Assembly: GCA_035525495.1 (NCBI GenBank)
Contig: DATLED010000076.1
Location: forward strand, 1 to 64,000
Direction of reading: 5' to 3'
From: DATLED01 sp035525495
Lineage (GTDB): Bacteria; Actinomycetota; Acidimicrobiia; Acidimicrobiales; CADCTF01
Length of the DNA stretch: 64,000 bases
Made by a program: the position numbers and the translations under genes. Positions within the stretch are counted from its first letter, which is position 1; the number at the start of each line of letters is the position of its first letter. This document shows, piece by piece, positions 35,224 to 43,688 of this stretch. The notes beneath the pieces are model-generated. The model had not been told where the DNA came from. It did no database searches and saw only the letters and a program-made list of their open reading frames with translations.

Positions 35224-36812
35224 CCGACGATCACGCCGGGGTTGAGGACACCAGCGGGATCGAGCGTCGCCTTGGCGGCGCGCAACGCGGCGGCGAACGG
35301 TTCCGGACGCTGTCCGTTGTACCAGTGCATGTGATCCCGCCCGACGGCGTGGTGATGGGTGATCGTCCCGCGGTTCGCGAGCAGCGCCTCCCCGGCGGCC
35401 GCCTTGATCTCGTCCCACTGCGCGAGCTGGTCCTGCGGCTGACTGGGTGCCATGACGGTGAAGTACGGCGCCGGGCCGTCCGGATACACGTGGGTGAAGC
35501 GGCAGGTGATCGAGCCGCCACCGCAGATCCGCTGCAGGGCGTCGCCGATCGACTCGACCACGCCTGCGTGCAGGGCAGGAAAGGCGTCCCAGGTGCAGGC
35601 CGTCTCGAAGGTGTCGACGATGACGCCCAGGCGGGTCAGCGCGTCGCGTCCGTACGGGGCGCGGATGAAGCTGTTGCGCCATGCACCTGCAGCGCCTTCG
35701 GTCGAGGAGCTGCGGATCCCCTCGGGGATCGTCCCCCCGTGGTCGGCAACGAGCTCGACCGCCCTCGAGGCCCACGCATCGACCGGGTGGTCGGCCGACT
35801 CGAATCCGAGCAGGAGGACGGACGAGCCGTCGGTGACCCCGGCGGACGTCGCCTCCCCGGGATCGAGCACGCGGCAGTTCGTCGGGAACAGCCCGCTCTG
35901 GCTCACGGCGCGGCAGGCCTCGGCGGCGGTGGCGAGGTCGGCGAAGCGAGCCGTCGCCGACGCCTTGTGCTTCACGCGGTCCTGCACCCGCATCCACGCC
36001 TCGGTGATGATCCCGAGCGAGCCCTCGGATCCCAGGAACATCCGGTCGGGCGAAGGTCCGGCACCGGAACCCGGCAAGCGCCGCGACTCGCTGATGCCCG
36101 ACGGTGTCACCACCCGCATGGACTCCACGAGGTCGTCGATGTGCGTGTACACGGTCGCGTAGTGGCCACCCGATCGCGTTGCCAGCCACCCGCCGAGCGT
36201 CGAGAACTCGAACGACTGCGGGAAGTGGCGCAGGGTGTAGTCGTGCGGACGGAGCTGGTCCTCGAGCACCGGGCCGAGAGCGCCACCCTGGATGCGGGCG
36301 GCGCGGCTGACGCGGTCGACCTCGAGCACCCGGTCGAGCTTCGTCAGGTCGATCGAGACCACGCCGTCGAAGCCGTCGCCGACCCGAGGCTCGACGCCGC
36401 CCACCACGCTCGACCCGCCGCCGTAGGGGATGGCGGCGATGCCGGCGTCGCTGCACCAGTCGAGCAGGGCGACGACCTCCGACTCCCGGGTCGGAAAGGC
36501 GACGAGGTCGGGCGGTTGTTCGACTTGCCCGGCGAGCGCGCGGACGACGTCGCGGAAGGCCTTGCCGAACGTGTGCGAGGCGCGATCGTGGTCGCTGGTC
36601 GAGCAGATGGACGCGAGGGCGGCGGGCGGCGCGGTCCGCGGTTGGCGGAGGCCGAGACGATCGACGGTCGGCGGCTCCAGGATCGTGCCGGCGATCCCGC
36701 CGAAGCCCGGTCGCCTGGCGATCGCGGCGGCGATGTTCTCCAGGTCGCGCCCGGAGACGGCCTCGTCCTCCCACCCCCAGCCCCACCAGGAGCGTCGGCG
36801 CTGGATGGTCAC
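35220..36812 (-). CDS. FAD-linked oxidase (alkyl-DHAP synthase-like)
   Basis: 530 aa. The N-terminus SWWGWGWEDEAV is typical of alkyldihydroxyacetonephosphate-synthase-like oxidases. The FAD-binding PCMH fold shows PYGGGSSVVGG and FLGSEGSLGIITEAWMRV, and the C-terminal cap has HHHAVGRDHMHW. It could form an ether lipid or oxidise a hydroxy acid. The GTG start at 36812 is chosen at the domain start; the frame further upstream is antisense to the MscS gene. It is coupled to the ATP-grasp gene, which is not the usual neighbour. Confidence 0.88.
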   Translation of the reverse strand: MTIQRRRSWWGWGWEDEAVSGRDLENIAAAIARRPGFGGIAGTILEPPTVDRLGLRQPRTAPPAALASICSTSDHDRASHTFGKAFRDVVRALAGQVEQPPDLVAFPTRESEVVALLDWCSDAGIAAIPYGGGSSVVGGVEPRVGDGFDGVVSIDLTKLDRVLEVDRVSRAARIQGGALGPVLEDQLRPHDYTLRHFPQSFEFSTLGGWLATRSGGHYATVYTHIDDLVESMRVVTPSGISESRRLPGSGAGPSPDRMFLGSEGSLGIITEAWMRVQDRVKHKASATARFADLATAAEACRAVSQSGLFPTNCRVLDPGEATSAGVTDGSSVLLLGFESADHPVDAWASRAVELVADHGGTIPEGIRSSSTEGAAGAWRNSFIRAPYGRDALTRLGVIVDTFETACTWDAFPALHAGVVESIGDALQRICGGGSITCRFTHVYPDGPAPYFTVMAPSQPQDQLAQWDEIKAAAGEALLANRGTITHHHAVGRDHMHWYNGQRPEPFAAALRAAKATLDPAGVLNPGVIVG

Positions 36813-36845
36813 GCAGCGAACGTAGTCACCGTGCGAGCCTGGGGC

Positions 36846-37784
36846 ATGCCCGACCACGGCTATCTGTACGACCTGCTGCGCAGAGCCGGACTCAGCGACT
36901 TCGCCGCCAGCACCGGCGAGTTCCTGCTCGTCCGTCCGCTGAAGATCGTCGTCATCCTCGTCCTGGCGATGATGGTCGGTCGCATCGGTGGTCGCGCCCT
37001 CCGCAAGGCGGTCCGATCCGTTCGGGCGCGCGCCCCGCTGTCGCCCACGTCCGTGCGGGCCGAGCAACGGGCCTCCACCCTCGGCGACGTGCTCGCCAGC
37101 CTCGTCCGGGCGGTGGTGTGGACCGTGGCGCTGTTGATGATCCTCGACGAGGTCGGCCTCAACCTGGCACCGCTCCTCGCCGGAGCCGGCATCGCCGGCG
37201 TCGCCATCGGTTTCGGCGCACAGAGCCTCGTCAAGGACGTGATCTCCGGCTTGTTCATCCTCCTCGAGGATCAGTACGGCGTGGGCGACGTCGTGACGCT
37301 GACCGACGGCGCCACCGGCACCGTCGAGGACATCACCGTGCGGGTCAGCCGACTCCGGGCGACGGACGGCACCGTCTGGTTCGTACCGAACGGGGAGATC
37401 CGCAAGGTCGGCAACTCCTCCATGGAGTGGAGCCGCGCCCTCATCGATGTGCTCGTCCCCTACGACGCCGATCTCGAGGTGGTGCGCCGCATCATCACCG
37501 AGGAGGCCCATGCCTTCGCCGTCGACGCTGAGTGGGAGTCGAAGGTCCTCGAGCCGCCGGAGCTCTGGGGGGTGCAGGCGATGGAGGCCAACCACCTCAC
37601 CGTCCGCATGGTCGTCAAGACAGCCCCGCGTGAGCAGTATGCCGTCGCCCGCGAGCTCCGGGGCCGCATCAGTGCCCGACTGCGCCGCGAGGGGGTGCGC
37701 GGTCCCGGCCAGCAGACGGTGCTCGTCACGGCGGGCGCCCTCGACCAGGGCCCACCTCCGCCGGCGCCGCCCCAGGACGGATGA
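36846..37784 (+). CDS. Small-conductance mechanosensitive channel (MscS family)
   Basis: 312 aa. Three TM helices; the pore helix and following segment read LLAGAGIAGVAIGFGAQSLVKDVISGLFIL, the Gly/Ala-rich MscS pore. The beta domain has GDVVTLTDGATGTVEDITVR and WFVPNGEIRKVGN. It should release solutes on hypo-osmotic shock. It is divergent from the oxidase. GTG 36831 is an alternative start. Confidence 0.93.
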   Translation: MPDHGYLYDLLRRAGLSDFAASTGEFLLVRPLKIVVILVLAMMVGRIGGRALRKAVRSVRARAPLSPTSVRAEQRASTLGDVLASLVRAVVWTVALLMILDEVGLNLAPLLAGAGIAGVAIGFGAQSLVKDVISGLFILLEDQYGVGDVVTLTDGATGTVEDITVRVSRLRATDGTVWFVPNGEIRKVGNSSMEWSRALIDVLVPYDADLEVVRRIITEEAHAFAVDAEWESKVLEPPELWGVQAMEANHLTVRMVVKTAPREQYAVARELRGRISARLRREGVRGPGQQTVLVTAGALDQGPPPPAPPQDG

Positions 37785-37838
37785 CCGTCATGGGGCGACG
37801 TGCCGCCGTACCAACCGCCAAGTAGGGTCGTCGGCGCC

Positions 37839-39437
37839 ATGGACCTCATGTCGCGCTTCCGTGAGTGGCAGGCCCGCCCTGGGGGCGGTCTCGTCGTCGG
37901 TCTCGGCGGCGCCGCCGTGATCCTCTGCATGATCGCCATCGTCGGCGCCTTCGGCATCGGACACGACCGCGTCGAGACGCAACTGGACGCCGCGAGCGGT
38001 TCGGCGCCGACGACCATCCCGTCGGACGCGGCCGTCACCGACATCACGCTCGCGCCCGTCGAGGGCGAGGCCCTTCCCGAAGGCGGGCCGGCGGCGATGG
38101 TGCCCGGCGGCGCGCCAGCGCCCCGTGCGACGGTTGCGCCGCGAGCCGGTGGCGCGTCGCCGCCCGGTGGCGCGGCCGCTCCCGCGGGCGGCTCGCAACC
38201 CGCCGGCGGCGCAGGCGCCGCTCCGACCGCGAGCGCGCCCGGCGAGACCCGCGTCGGCGTGAGCGCCACGGAGATCAAGTGGGCCGTCCATGCGCCGGTG
38301 ACGTTCGACGGCGCGCCACTCAACCTCGCCGAGGACCCGATCGAAGGCCTCGGTTACTACGTCAGGTACGTCAACGAGAACGGGGGCATCAACGGTCGGA
38401 AGATCAAGATGACCGGCCCGGAGAAGGGCGTCTACGACGATCGCTACACCGTCGACGGCGCCAAGCAGGCGGCGGACGCCATCAACGGCGACCAGCCCTT
38501 CTTCGTCAGCGGCACCCTCGGCGTCGACCAGATCGCCGTGATCGCCGCGGAGGCCCGCAAGCGCGGGTACCCCTACCTCGCGGCGGGCGGCTCCGAGGAG
38601 CCGTTCAAGTCGATCGGCATGTTCCAGATCGCCGCCAGCTACGACACCCACCTCCAGAGGCTTGCGCAGTTCCTGGGCAAGGAGGTCCAGAAGCCGGACT
38701 CGCCGTACTTCAACAGGAAGAAGATCGGCGTCACCCGGCTCAACTCCGACTACATCAAGCCCGCGGTCGAGGTGAGCTTCCGGAACGCGCTCCAGGCGGC
38801 GGGGTTGACGCTCACCAAGGTCGTCACCATCAACAAGCCGACCGAGCAGACCAGCTACGCATCCCAGATCAGCGACCTCAAGAACGCGGGCGTGGAGGTG
38901 GTCGTCCCGGCGCAGGACCCGATCTCCACGAGCCGCATGGTGGCGGAGTGCGCCACCCAGCAGTGCGGGTGGAAGTGGTCCGTGTCGGACTTCGCCCACG
39001 AGAGCGACACGGCTCTCGCGCTCATGGGCGGGACCTGGGCCGGCGTCCGGGGACTCGCCGGCGGGTGCTACTACCTGTCCGAGAACGCCTACAAGCCCGA
39101 GTTCTGCGGGGCGATGAACCGGGCGCACGAGGAGTGGGTGGCCATGGACGCCGACAAGGAGGACGGCTGGAAGAAGGACGGACAGGGCGGGGCGTCCGCC
39201 TACCAGATCGTGCACATCTGGTTGACGGCGCTGCGGTCGCTCGGAGGCGACCCGACGCGCGAGAAGCTCGTCGCCGCCCTCAACAACCAGGAGAACTTCT
39301 CCGATCTCGTGTCCAGCCCGATCACCTACAAGGGGTCGCCGAACATCGCGCACGGCGCCGAGGGCATGGTCGTCTACGAGGCACAGCCGAACGTGACCTG
39401 GAAGCAGCTCACGCCGGGGTTCGTCAACTCCTTCTGA
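37839..39437 (+). CDS. ABC transporter substrate-binding protein, branched-chain amino acid type
   Basis: 532 aa. A signal-anchor helix (about 22-42) is followed by a 90-residue Pro/Ala/Gly-rich linker, then a Peripla_BP_6 domain from about residue 140 (ETRVGVSATEIKWAVHAPVT; VNENGGINGRKIKM; YPYLAAGGSEEPFKSIG). No lipobox is evident, so it is probably tethered by its N-terminal helix. The ligand may be an amino acid, amide or other small acid. Its TGA overlaps the ATG of the next gene (TGATG), starting a five-gene coupled operon. Confidence 0.92.
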   Translation: MDLMSRFREWQARPGGGLVVGLGGAAVILCMIAIVGAFGIGHDRVETQLDAASGSAPTTIPSDAAVTDITLAPVEGEALPEGGPAAMVPGGAPAPRATVAPRAGGASPPGGAAAPAGGSQPAGGAGAAPTASAPGETRVGVSATEIKWAVHAPVTFDGAPLNLAEDPIEGLGYYVRYVNENGGINGRKIKMTGPEKGVYDDRYTVDGAKQAADAINGDQPFFVSGTLGVDQIAVIAAEARKRGYPYLAAGGSEEPFKSIGMFQIAASYDTHLQRLAQFLGKEVQKPDSPYFNRKKIGVTRLNSDYIKPAVEVSFRNALQAAGLTLTKVVTINKPTEQTSYASQISDLKNAGVEVVVPAQDPISTSRMVAECATQQCGWKWSVSDFAHESDTALALMGGTWAGVRGLAGGCYYLSENAYKPEFCGAMNRAHEEWVAMDADKEDGWKKDGQGGASAYQIVHIWLTALRSLGGDPTREKLVAALNNQENFSDLVSSPITYKGSPNIAHGAEGMVVYEAQPNVTWKQLTPGFVNSF

Positions 39438-41023
39438 TGGCCGCTGCTCCTGCGGTGCTCTCGTGCGACGGCGTCACCGTCCGCTTCGGCGGTCTTGAGG
39501 CGCTCGGGGACGTGACCCTCGATGTGCGCGAGGGCGAGATCGTGGGTCTGGTGGGGCCCAACGGTGCCGGCAAGTCGACGCTGATGGAGTGCATCTCCGG
39601 CTTCCAGCCGGTGGCCTCCGGCTCGATCACCTATCGCGGCACGGATCTGCTCCGACTCCCGGCCGAGTCCCGAGCAGCCGCCGGCATCGGACGCACGCTG
39701 CAGAACGTCCGTCTCTTCCCGTACCTGACCGTTCTCGACAACATCAAGGTCGCCCACCACCGCCATGTGTTCCATGGGCTCCTCGACGACCTGCTGCGCC
39801 TGCCGTTCGCGCGCATGGAGGAACGCGAGGTCGACGAGGAGGCGAGGCGGTTGCTCGACCTCGTCGGGATGAACGCCTTCGCCGAGAAGTTCGCCTCGGA
39901 GCTCTCCTACGGGACGCTGCGGCTCTTGGAGCTCGCTTGCATGCTGGCCCTGCGACCGACGCTCCTCCTTCTCGATGAGCCGGCATCGGGCATCAGCCAG
40001 AAGGAGACGGAGGCCCTCGGTCCGCTGCTCCGCCGGATCAAGGAACAGACCAGCGCGACGGTGCTCCTCATCGAGCACGACATGCCGCTGATCTTCAGCC
40101 TCTGCGACCGCATCCATGTGCTCGACGCGGGTCGCAACCTGGCCCACGGCACGCCGACGGAGATCCAACAGAACCCGGCGGTGATCGAGGCCTACCTGGG
40201 GACGCCGGCGGAGCAGCGCAAGGTCGCGGCCACCGTGCGCCGGGGTGACGACGTCGACGGCGAGAACGAGAAGGCCGAGCTCCTCCTCGAGCTGGAGCAC
40301 GTCGACGTGTTCTACGACCGGGTCCAGGTCCTCTACGACGTCAACGTGCAGGTGCGCAAGGGCGAACGAGTGGCGTTGCTCGGAACGAACGGCGCCGGCA
40401 AGTCGACCGTCCTGAAGGTGGCGTCGAAGCTGATCGAGCCCCGGTCGGGTGTCGCCCGCTGGAAGGGTCAGGACATCGCGACGCTGGCGCCCGAGGCCCT
40501 GGTCCGAGGCGGCCTCGGGCACGTTCCGGGAGGTCGGGGGCTGTTCCCGTCGTTGAGCGTCGCGGAGAACCTGCGCATGGGTGGGTTCGTCCTCCAGGAC
40601 GCCAAGGAGGTCGTCAAGGAGGTGGAGCGGGTGACCGCCTACTTCCCGTGGATCCGCGAGCGGGGGGACCAACCGGCAGGGACGCTCTCGGGCGGGGAGC
40701 AGCAGCAACTGGCGACGGCGCGTGCGCTCTTGGCGCGGCCCGAGGTCCTCATGATCGACGAGCTCTCACTCGGGCTCGCGCCGATCGTCGTGGAGCGGCT
40801 CATCGAGACGGTGCAACGGCTCTACGAGGACGAGGGCTTGACGGTCGTCATCGTGGAGCAGCAGGCGACCTTCGCCCTCGGCTACACCGATCGCGCGTAC
40901 TTCATGGAGAAGGGCGAGGTCCGCTACGACGGTGCCGCCGCAGGGCTCGCCGAGCGGCCCGACCTCCTCCGCTCCGTCTTCCTCGCCGGGGCCACCGCGG
41001 GATTCGACGGTGGCGGGCGATGA
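39437..41023 (+). CDS. LivG-LivF fusion: two ABC ATPase domains in one chain
   Basis: 528 aa. Domain 1 has Walker A GPNGAGKST, signature LSYGTLRLLE and Walker B LLLLDEPASG, as in LivG. A linker of about 30 residues leads to domain 2, with GTNGAGKST, LSGGEQQQLATAR and VLMIDELSLGLAP, as in LivF. In most bacteria these are separate proteins. It should power the permease encoded next, whose ATG overlaps its stop (ATGA). Confidence 0.95.
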   Translation: MAAAPAVLSCDGVTVRFGGLEALGDVTLDVREGEIVGLVGPNGAGKSTLMECISGFQPVASGSITYRGTDLLRLPAESRAAAGIGRTLQNVRLFPYLTVLDNIKVAHHRHVFHGLLDDLLRLPFARMEEREVDEEARRLLDLVGMNAFAEKFASELSYGTLRLLELACMLALRPTLLLLDEPASGISQKETEALGPLLRRIKEQTSATVLLIEHDMPLIFSLCDRIHVLDAGRNLAHGTPTEIQQNPAVIEAYLGTPAEQRKVAATVRRGDDVDGENEKAELLLELEHVDVFYDRVQVLYDVNVQVRKGERVALLGTNGAGKSTVLKVASKLIEPRSGVARWKGQDIATLAPEALVRGGLGHVPGGRGLFPSLSVAENLRMGGFVLQDAKEVVKEVERVTAYFPWIRERGDQPAGTLSGGEQQQLATARALLARPEVLMIDELSLGLAPIVVERLIETVQRLYEDEGLTVVIVEQQATFALGYTDRAYFMEKGEVRYDGAAAGLAERPDLLRSVFLAGATAGFDGGGR

Positions 41024-43026
41024 GCGTCAACGAGGTCCTCAGCTCCCTGGCCATCGGCCTCACCCAGGGCCTGGTGTACGGGTTGCTGGCCCTCGGCATC
41101 GTGCTCGTCTACAAGGGAACGAAGACCCTGAACTTCGCGCAGCCCTACTTCGGGCTCGTCGCGGCCTTCCTCTGTTGGTGGCTGACCTACCAGGGTCGCC
41201 TGTTCGGCCTGCAGGTGATGCCGCTGGCCGCGGGGAGCAACCTCCGATTCCTCCTCGCCACGGTCCTCTCCCTCGCGCTGATCGGGCTGTACGGCTTCGG
41301 CGTCGAGCACGGGGTCGTGCGTCGGCTCGGCAACGCGCCGCGACTGGTCACCCTCGTCGCCACGATCGCGCTGGCACAGGGAGCCGTCGGCCTCGTCCAG
41401 CTCCTCTTCAACCGGTCGGAGGAGCAAGCGGCGGTCGCCCGGCGGCTGCCGACGCTGCTGCCGTGGTCGTTCGAGGTCGGCACCCGCGTGGTGACGGGCG
41501 CCGACATCCAGGTGCTGATCCTGGCGCCGGTCATCTGCGCAGTCCTCGCGGTGTTCTTCAAGCGATCGAAGTTCGGCGTCGCCATCCGCGCCGCGGCCGA
41601 GAACGCCGACGCCGCACGGCTGCTCGGGATCCCCGTCGCCAAAGTGTCGTCGTTCACGTGGGTCGCCGGCGCCGTGCTCGCCGGGGTCGCCGGCATCCTC
41701 ATCACCGAGGTGCGCAACAGCCTCGACATCGCGTCGTTGGGCAACGGGTTCCTCGTGCGCGCGCTGGCGGCTGCGCTCGTGGGCGGTCTGACGAGCCTGC
41801 CGGGCGCCATCGTGGGGGGACTGTTCGTCGGTGTCGCCGAAGCGCTGATCACGACGGCGTTCAACGGGACGGAGGGTGTGCCCGAGACCCTGCTGTTCGT
41901 GATCGTGCTCGCCGTGCTGTTGGTTCGACCGGGAGGGCTGTTCGGGCAGCCGGAGCGCACGCAGGAGGCGGCCGCCTTCGTACCGGCCATCCGCGAGCTC
42001 CCAGCGCGGCTGCGGGCGACTGGAGCGGCCAAGGCCCTCCGCGTGCATGGGTGGGCGCTCGTGGTGCTGGCCATCGGCGTGGGCATGGTGACCGGTCCGA
42101 AGACGACCGGCATCCTCACGTTGATCGCCATCTACGCCATGGTCGGCGTCAGCCTTACCGTCCTCGTCGGCTTCGCCGGCCAGATCTCGCTCGGCCATTG
42201 GGCCCTCGTGGGGGTGGGCGCCTTCGGCATGTGCGACCTGGTGACGAAGTTTCACGTGCCGTACCTCGTCGCCCTCCCGATCACCGTCGTCCTGGGGATG
42301 GTCGTGTCGCTGGTCATCGGATTGCCCGCGCTTCGGATCCGGGGTCTGTACCTGGCGATCGCCACGCTCGCATTCGCCCTGTCCTGCGACTTCTTCTTCT
42401 TCCGCTACCGCGCCATCTCCAACGGGACCGCCGGTGTCGACCTCCAGCCCCCGAAGTTCGGTCCGCTCGACCTCGACGCCATCTCGAACCGACCCCTCTA
42501 CCTCTTCACGTGCGCCCTCCTGCTGGCGACGATGCTCCTCGCGCGGAACCTCCGGATCGGGCGCAGCGGGCGCAACCTCCTCGCGCTCCGGGAGAACGAG
42601 AAGGCGGCGGCCACGCTCGGGATCCCGCTCATGGCGAACAAGTTGATCGCCTTCGCCGTCTCCGGCGGCATCGCCGCGCTCGCCGGCGCGCTGTACGCCA
42701 CATACAGCGACGGCGCCCGCTCCGTGGCCTTCCCCACGGATCGGTCCCTCGTCCTCATCGCCATGGTGATGATCGGCGGTCTCGGCTCGCTCCAGGGGCC
42801 GGTTCTCGGCGCCGTGCTCGTCTTCGGGCTGAAGGACCTCCTGCGGTTCGAGAACCCGTGGCTCGTCCCCATCGGGACGGGCATCGTGCTGCTGCTCGTG
42901 CTCATCCGGGCCCGCGGCGGTGCCGCCGGTGCGGTGGCGATCGCGCGTGAGCGACTCGTTTCCAACCTCGAGGAGGACCGCCTCGTCGATCGTTCGACGA
43001 CGACCGCGGCGATCAGCCGGAGTTGA
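41020..43026 (+). CDS. LivH-LivM fusion: both permease domains in one chain
   Basis: 668 aa. Residues 1-300 match LivH (GLVYGLLALGIVLVYKGTKT, AIRAAAENADAARLLGIPV). After a linker (QPERTQEAAAFVPAIREL) the second half matches LivM (SLTVLVGFAGQISLGHWALV, RIRGLYLAIATLAFAL, ALRENEKAAATLGI). Many TM helices. With the ATPase fusion and binding protein this forms a complete importer from three polypeptides. The next gene starts at a TTG overlapping this stop (TTGA). Confidence 0.94.
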   Translation: MSVNEVLSSLAIGLTQGLVYGLLALGIVLVYKGTKTLNFAQPYFGLVAAFLCWWLTYQGRLFGLQVMPLAAGSNLRFLLATVLSLALIGLYGFGVEHGVVRRLGNAPRLVTLVATIALAQGAVGLVQLLFNRSEEQAAVARRLPTLLPWSFEVGTRVVTGADIQVLILAPVICAVLAVFFKRSKFGVAIRAAAENADAARLLGIPVAKVSSFTWVAGAVLAGVAGILITEVRNSLDIASLGNGFLVRALAAALVGGLTSLPGAIVGGLFVGVAEALITTAFNGTEGVPETLLFVIVLAVLLVRPGGLFGQPERTQEAAAFVPAIRELPARLRATGAAKALRVHGWALVVLAIGVGMVTGPKTTGILTLIAIYAMVGVSLTVLVGFAGQISLGHWALVGVGAFGMCDLVTKFHVPYLVALPITVVLGMVVSLVIGLPALRIRGLYLAIATLAFALSCDFFFFRYRAISNGTAGVDLQPPKFGPLDLDAISNRPLYLFTCALLLATMLLARNLRIGRSGRNLLALRENEKAAATLGIPLMANKLIAFAVSGGIAALAGALYATYSDGARSVAFPTDRSLVLIAMVMIGGLGSLQGPVLGAVLVFGLKDLLRFENPWLVPIGTGIVLLLVLIRARGGAAGAVAIARERLVSNLEEDRLVDRSTTTAAISRS

Positions 43027-43688
43027 TCGAGGGCGTCGGGCTCTCGAAGGCGTTCGGGGGTCGAGCGGCCGTCGTCGACGTGAGCCTCCGCGTCGAGCCC
43101 GGCGAGGTCGTCGGGTTCCTGGGACCGAACGGCGCCGGCAAGACGACCACCATGCGGATGCTGCTCGGGATCCTCCGCCCGACGAGTGGATGCGCCATCC
43201 TCGGCGGACCGTGCGGGTACCTGCCCGAGGTCTTCAATGCGTACGACGCCCTTTCGGTCCGGTCGTTCCTCGAGTTCATCGCGCGGATGAAGCGCGTCCC
43301 CATCGAAGACGTCCACCGAGTGATGGAAGCGACGGCCATCGCGGATCTGGCGCGTCGACCGACCGGTCGTCTGTCGAAGGGACAGCATCAGCGGCTGGGC
43401 CTCGCCCAGGCGCTCCTCGGCGCACCCGGCGCCTACGTGCTCGACGAGCCCACCCAGGGCCTCGACCCGGCCCAGGTGGTCGACGCGCGCGGCCTCGTCC
43501 GCAGGGTCGCCGACGAAGGTGCCGCGGTGCTGCTCTCGACCCATCTCCTGGCGGAGGCGGCGGCCGTGTGCGACCGCGTCGTCGTCATCGTCTCCGGGCG
43601 AGTCGTCGCCGAGGAGGACGACGTCGGATCGACGGCCGATCTCGAGGCGCGGTTCCTCCGTCTCGTCGCCGGGCAGGAGCGCTCATGA
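43023..43688 (+). CDS. ABC-2-type exporter ATPase (GldA-like)
   Basis: 221 aa. Walker A GPNGAGKTT, signature LSKGQHQRLGLAQAL and Walker B AYVLDEPTQGLDP. The family is the single-domain ATPase of ABC-2 exporters, close to GldA/NosF. The TTG start overlaps the permease stop; the frame has no ATG near. It partners with the next gene, to which it is coupled by ATGA. Confidence 0.92.
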   Translation: MIEGVGLSKAFGGRAAVVDVSLRVEPGEVVGFLGPNGAGKTTTMRMLLGILRPTSGCAILGGPCGYLPEVFNAYDALSVRSFLEFIARMKRVPIEDVHRVMEATAIADLARRPTGRLSKGQHQRLGLAQALLGAPGAYVLDEPTQGLDPAQVVDARGLVRRVADEGAAVLLSTHLLAEAAAVCDRVVVIVSGRVVAEEDDVGSTADLEARFLRLVAGQERS